From NCBI GenBank assembly GCA_025526915.1, contig JAHLKH010000244.1, positions 1-32,939 of the forward strand: DNA of 32,939 bases. Reading direction: 5' to 3'. The notes under the pieces were generated by a model. It saw only the letters and a list, made by a program, of their open reading frames with translations. It was not told the origin of the DNA and made no database searches. The first letter of the stretch is position 1, and each line of letters opens with the position of its first letter. The position numbers and the translations under genes are program-made. The stretch comes from Entophlyctis helioformis. Lineage: Eukaryota; Chytridiomycota; Chytridiomycetes; Chytridiales; Chytriomycetaceae. Shown here in pieces: positions 27,400 to 32,939 of this stretch.

Positions 27400-30300
27400 G
27401 ACATCTCTGCAGCAATCCAACCAACAGCAACAGCTTCAGTTTCAGCTTCAAAACGTACAGGCCAACGCCGCTTCTGCAAGCCCATCTGGCGGCCAGCAGA
27501 GTCAAGGCCAGCAGGGCCAGCCGTCTGCCCCAACTCCTTCGGCGGCCGGCGATCTGGGCGGCTCGAGTCTGCTCAGCCCCTCGGCCATCAACACCCAGCA
27601 ATCGCAGCAACAGCAGCAACCCCAGAAACCCCAACCATCACAACAATCGCAGCAGTCTCAGCAGGTTGGATCGGCGCCGTCTGCCTCGGGAACGCCATCA
27701 GTCGCGCCTGGGATCCCGACTGGCCAGATGCCGCTCGGGGCCACGTCGCAAACTGCAATCTCCAACGGCATCGGCCAAGGCATGCTCAACGGCATGGTCA
27801 GCGGCGTGTCCATGACGCCGGCCGTCATGCGCCAGATGCAGCAGATGCGCGACCAAGAGGCGCTGCAGGCACAGCGGCCCCCGCTCACGGCCCAGGAGCA
27901 GGCACAGAACACGCAACAGCAGCAGCGCCAGCAGATGATCCGCTCGCTTATCATCAGCCAACAAAGCCAGCTGTCGCAGCTCCTTGCCCGCCACCAGCAG
28001 CTTCTCTCACAACACATGGGCGATCCCCTTGCACAAGCGCAGCTCATGCAGCAGTACCAGCAGCAAAAAGCGCAGTTTGAGCAGCGCCACCAGGCCGAGA
28101 GCAAACAGATGGTCCAGCAGCTGCAAATTATGGAGCGTATGCAATACAACCAAGGCTTGCAGGAGTTGGAGATGGCGCAGCAACAACAGCAACAACAGCA
28201 GCACCAGCAGCAGCTTCCGCAAACACCTGGCCTTGATCAAGCGCAATCCCAGTCCCAGGCCCAAGCCCAAGGCCAGCACAATATGCAGCAAATCCAACAA
28301 AACTTGCTTATGCAGCAGATGCAAGGCTTAGGCCCGGCCGGCACTGGCTCCGGCGCCACATTTGCACAGCCTGCGCCGCGTCCTCTATCGTCCCTGCAGG
28401 GCGGGCTCCAGCAGATGCAGTCACCCGCACCAGGCCTTCCAGCCCAACCGACTGTCCAAGGACAGCCCGGACAACAGGCACCACCCGGTCTCGTGCGACA
28501 GGGCTCGCAGCAAGCCATGATGCAGCACCTACTGCAGCAGCAGCAGCAGCAGCGCCTTTCGCCCACTCTCGGAAACATGCCTGGATCAGCAGTAAACGCC
28601 TCGCCGGCTCCCTATGGATCCATGTCCACACCTACTGCGTCTAGGTCTGCCATGGGCGTCGGTGCACTACATGATCTGCTCGACGTGGAGCGTGCCGAGG
28701 TCATCAAGCGTCTGTAAGTCCCTTCCATCCTCGGCCCTTCCTTGCCTCGACGCTGCTGGCTCTCTAGCTCGATCCGCCGCTCAATCTAATGCGATGCAAT
28801 GCCATACCCCGCTCCCCCGCCTGCAACAGGTCGCTTGCTATCCAGAATGCGCTTCCGCCTGACCTGCGTACAGCCCAACGCATCACAGTCTTGTCCACTT
28901 CGTTGGAAAAGTACGTCTTTTCCAGGGCAAGCTCCAAGGTACGCCCAGCCACGACACTTATCACCCGCGTGATGGCTGTTCCTGGCTCTGTGACTGACGC
29001 CGCTGGCTGGCTAATTGGCTGGCTGCCACACATTGCTGATGACAGGACGCGTACTTTCGTCTTGTGAGGGACAATATGGAGTCCATGACGTCGCCAGATG
29101 GATGTGAGTCGCATACGTCTCTGTCAGCATGCGATGCGCACACGGTGACTGACACTATTGCTGCCCATGAACGTCAGGGCTTATGGGTGCGATTGCGAGT
29201 GGCAATGTTGAGATGGCGCAAGATGCCCAGCCCAAGACTTCGCCAGGCCATGTTGCTGCCCAGGCACCTCTGCCCGGCGCAGCCCCGACCCCGACTCTTG
29301 CATCAGCGACACCTGGCCCAATCTCTGCGCCGACCTCTACCGCCAACTCGATGAACGCCATGAACGCGTCAGGCTCACAGCCGTCAAGTCAACAGCCACT
29401 CAATCCATCGGCGACATCAGCTCCTGCCACTGTTCCGTCGCCTGCCCCCGCACCGTTGCAGAAGCCCGGCACACCGCAGTCGAACCCACACCACCTTCCC
29501 AGCCGAGCAACGGCTCAGGCTCAGGCTGAGACTTTATCGCAACTCCAAGACGTGCCCATTAAGCTGTCGCCGACCCAGGCCAATGCTGAGCTACAACAGA
29601 CCGCAGCCGATCGGAGTGCCAAAACGTCGCCGACTGTCGCCAACGGAAACGTCATCAAGAGCCCTCCCGCTTCGGACAACGAAGCCGCCCCGCCATCGTC
29701 CCAGTCGTCGCAAGTGGTGCAGCAACAGCAGCAGCAGCTGTCGCAAGCGTTTGGCTCTGGGCGACCCACGGCTGTCCCGACCGACGCCAACGGCAACTAC
29801 ATCAATGCCAATGGCGTGCCTTTCACGATCGAGACGCTCACGGACAATGAGAAGGAGGCTGTGCTCGAAAAGCTCCAGCAGCTCACTGCCCTGTACACGC
29901 GCATTGACCTCATTGTGGCGACTCTGCTTCGCCATGGCGGACCAAGCGAGTTTGACAAGGTCAGGCGGCTGCTCATTATTGTAAGTCGGCTCGCTCTGTT
30001 TTGGAGTTGTGCACTATTCTCTGTATGTGTGTTGCTGGATGGATTGCTGACTGCTCTCTGGCCACTTTATCGCTTTGCAGAAGGACATGCTGGGTGCGCA
30101 GCTCGCAGTCATCCACAAGGGCGTGTACTTTGTGCGGCCCGAGGTGCTCATCACGGTGCAGCCCAACCTGCTGCGGTTCTGGCAGTACGCCGAGGTGCTG
30201 TCCAAGCAGCAGCCAGAAACGTACAACGAGGTCGAGTTGCTGCAGTTGGTGATGCAGCAGGACGCGTCGATGCGCCAGCAGCTGCAGCAGCAAAAGAACG

Positions 30301-32939
30301 CGCCGGCCACGTCGGCTGCAGCTGCTGCTCCAACCGTAACTGGCAGTGGCGGCGATCAGGCGTCGTCGGCAGTGCAGCAGCAGACTGAGCAGGCGTCGGC
30401 TGCCACGCCAGGACAGAACGGGCCAGACACGCCAGCACAGACAGGATCGCAGACGGCACAAGGTGTCTCTGTTGCAACGACGGCCGCGCTTCTGGCTGCG
30501 GCAGGATCAGGGCCCATCAACATGACCAGTCCGGCCATCAACCCCACGCACAACACGATGGGCGGACAGGCACCGTACGCGGCGCCGTTTCAAGCAGTTG
30601 GCCAGCAGACGATCATGGGGCTTGCTCCCAATGCGACCAAAGATGGAACTGGGCTCTCGCAGCAGCAGCCGCAACAGCAGCAGCAGGGGCTCGACCTGTC
30701 GGCTACACAGTCAGCTGCGTCTCAGGGCCCGTCGTCTCGTGTGTCGCCGCATGTGTCCAACAACGGCCCGACTGCCACGACGGCAGGCGGAGCGATGATG
30801 CCGCCCCCTCCGCAGTCGCAGCCTACGCCTGGCTCTATGAAGGCTGCGTCGCCTGCACCGCCTCTTCCTGGCACACCTTCGGCTGTCGCTAGCACGATGA
30901 ACGGCACAGCAGGCAACACTGGCAACACTGGCCAAAGCAACGCAGCAGCAACCGCCAACGTGCTCATGGCCATGGGGTACCAGGTGCCGGCGACAGATCT
31001 GCCGCTCGAGGTCCAACTCCACCACTTGCGCAACACGTTCCAGTCGCTGCAGATGCGCAACATGGAGCTCGAGCAGCTGCTCGGCGTCGCGCTCACGCAG
31101 CCGCAGCCCAACCAGGAGCAGATCCTGGCCATCCAGAACCGAATGCAGGTGTCGCGCGGGCACCTGTCGCTCGTCATGTCGTACATCCAGAGCCTGCAGC
31201 AGGCAGGTGGCGCCAATGCCATCAATGGCGCGAGCCGGCAAGCACCTGGGCAAGGTCAGGGCACGCGACTTGGTATCCAGCAGCAGCACCTGCAGAACCA
31301 GCAGCACCTGCAGAACCAGCAGCAGACGCAGCTCGCAGGGCAGCTTGGGCAGCTGATGGGTGCACCAGCCACTCCCGGAGCGAGTGGCGTGGCAGGGACA
31401 GTCGGGCAGCTTGGCCGCAGCCGGCAGCGTTAGCCAAGGCACAATGGGAGCACCTGCACCCGGCCTGCTTGGACGCGACGGCGGCAGCAGCGATGGCGGC
31501 AGCGCAGGCGGGGCTGGAGCGCAGGCGACTTCAGCCATCGGCAGGGCTCACGGTGACGCAAATCCAGCAGCAGCAGCAACAACAGCTAATGCAGCTGCAG
31601 ATGATCCACAACCAGCAGGTTCCAGACCGCTCGCGACACAACAGAGCCAGCAGGCGAACCTCATGCTGCGGCAGCTTGTCGAGCAGTTTATCCAGGTCGC
31701 AGCTCCAGCACCTCACACAGGACCAGATCAACCGCATTACCCCGCAGCAGCTGCAGGCACTGCCAACAGAACGCGCAGAGTTACGCGCACTCTACGGCAG
31801 TCATGCAGCAGCAAATTCAGACAAACAACGCTCAGATACTGCAGCTGCAGGCACAGCAGGCACAGCAGATGCAGCAAGCACAGGCTATGCATGCGCAGAC
31901 GTTGATGATGGCACAGCAGCAACAGCAGCAACAGCAGCAACAGCAGCAACAACAGGCACTGTCCACGACGAGTCCCATGGGCATGCAGTCGCCAGCTACC
32001 GGTGTCGGACTGCAGCACGCATATCCGAGCCGGCCTACGCCACATGGAAGTGTGGTGGGCACGCCTGGCGTCACGCCAAACGCCCCCGCACTGGGTCCTC
32101 CCGTCTCGGTCTCGAGCCTGGCTACGGGCTCCGCATCTGCCTCAGCGTCGGCGGCTGCATCTGCACTGCCCCCTCTCCCTCCGCCTGCACCGGGCACATC
32201 TGCTGCGTCAACTACCACTGGGACTGGTGCCGCCACCGCGACAACGACAACGGCGGCGGCGAATACAGCGGCGAGCGCAACAACCACAGCCAAACGGCGC
32301 CGTGGATCAAACGGTCCTGGTCCGGCGACTGCTGCCTCGAGGCGGCGCACTTCAAGCACCACGGTGTCGCCTTCGGATCAGTCGCCCACGTTGACTTCGC
32401 CGACAGGTGCTGCTGCTGGTGGCACTGGCACGGCTGGCGCAAGTACTGCCAAGGTCCCTGCACGGAACCGCAAAAAGGCGGGTCCCAACATGGCTGCAGG
32501 TGCAGCGACGGCATCGGTTTCTGGCGTGACTGGGATCCTGTCGCCTGATGCAGTGGCTGAGAAGGCGCCAACGCCTCAACTGCAGGCGGCTGTGCCTGGA
32601 GCGACTGGTACACCGGCAAGCCAGCCGGACCAGCCAACTCCGCAAATGCAACCGAGCCAGCCAGGCCAGCCGGGCCAGACCAACCAAGTGCATGGCGCAG
32701 CAACGGGCGGACCTGCAGGGGTACATGCCGGCGTCGCGCCTGGAATCACAACTGCAGACATGCTGCCGCGTGGAGTACCTGGTGCGCAGACTGTACAGCA
32801 ACAGCAGATGCAGGCGATGCAGGCACAGATACGCCAGCAACAGGATGCCCAACAGCAACAGCAGCAGCAGCAACAGCAGATGCAGATGCAGGTCCAGCAA
32901 CAGCAACAGGGCATGAGCGCATGGATTCGACTGATTTGT
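25784..32939 (+). CDS. MED15: Med15/Gal11-like Mediator subunit with KIX domain and very long Ala/Gln-rich regions, 3' end beyond the window
   Basis: Mediator tail subunits of this type bind transcription activators through KIX. Exons are 25784-28713, 28830-28938, 29046-29103, 29178-29980 and 30081 to the right edge. All introns are GT-AG (116, 107, 74, 100 nt) and in phase. Exon 1 encodes 976 codons of poly-Ala, poly-Ser and long poly-Gln. Exons 1-3 together make a KIX-like helix bundle (ERAEVIKRL, SLAIQNALPPDLRTAQ, LSTSLEKYVFSRASSK, DAYFRLVRDNM). Exons 4-5 encode a Med15-fungal-type helical region (LTDNEKEAVLEKLQQLTALY, RIDLIVATLLRHGG, KDMLGAQLAVIHKGVYFV, LLRFWQYAEVL). Exon 5 continues Gln-rich with likely NLS patches (AKRRRGS, RNRKKAG). 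Between 31400 and 31800 the coherent reading frame changes about five times by single bases (LTVTQIQQ, LMLRQLVEQFIQ, LTQDQINRITPQQLQAL and VMQQQIQTNNAQI each lie in different frames). The last frame is open to the window end. The KIX and post-KIX regions are my basis for the name. Confidence 0.75.

Overview
The window is GC-rich nuclear DNA from a fungus. The evidence is a mitochondrial-type acetylornithine aminotransferase, a Med15/Gal11-like Mediator subunit with a KIX domain, short GT-AG introns of about 75-120 nt, and a Ty3/gypsy chromovirus. The two ankyrin-repeat paralogs have a style I associate with early-diverging (chytrid-type) fungi. That placement is from memory and is not demonstrated by the sequence.

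Layout from left to right. (1) 1-3832, minus: a low-complexity Ser/Ala/Asp-rich protein of unknown function, cut by the left edge. (2) 4125-5057, minus: RNase H1. A 605-bp GA/CT-rich spacer separates it from the divergent ARG8 gene and carries two near-identical palindromes. (3) 5663-7316, plus: ARG8, three exons. (4) 7510-8769, plus: intact ankyrin-repeat gene A. (5) 9076-15788, minus: a full-length Ty3/gypsy chromovirus with 248-bp LTRs differing at one base and a 5-bp target duplication. Its gag-protease-RT frame is open, and its RNase H-integrase-chromodomain part carries single-base frame changes. (6) 16025-19837, plus: ankyrin-repeat gene B, interrupted after 32 complete codons by a 2.3-kb LTR element (16123-18454). 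That element has two identical 288-bp LTRs, a 5-bp target duplication and one long ORF with no recognisable RT or integrase. Taking out the element and one target-site copy leaves gene B in frame. (7) 19843-20264, minus: a fragment of a non-LTR retrotransposon RT; then tRNA-Ser(AGA) at 20347-20429, minus. (8) 20690-23530, plus: an HSPA12-like Hsp70-family ATPase, nine exons. (9) 23707-25438, plus: a protein kinase, two exons. (10) 25784 to the right edge, plus: a very long Ala/Gln-rich Med15-like gene, five exons, running off the window.

The most interesting part is 9.0-18.5 kb. Two young LTR insertions of different families lie in or next to a pair of ankyrin paralogs, and one is a compact, apparently non-autonomous element that breaks a gene whose empty allele can be predicted exactly. 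A second theme is quality: clear single-base frame changes occur inside otherwise well-conserved genes (Hsp70-like, kinase, Med15, integrase). Sequencing indels are the simplest explanation, and any gene model here should allow for them.
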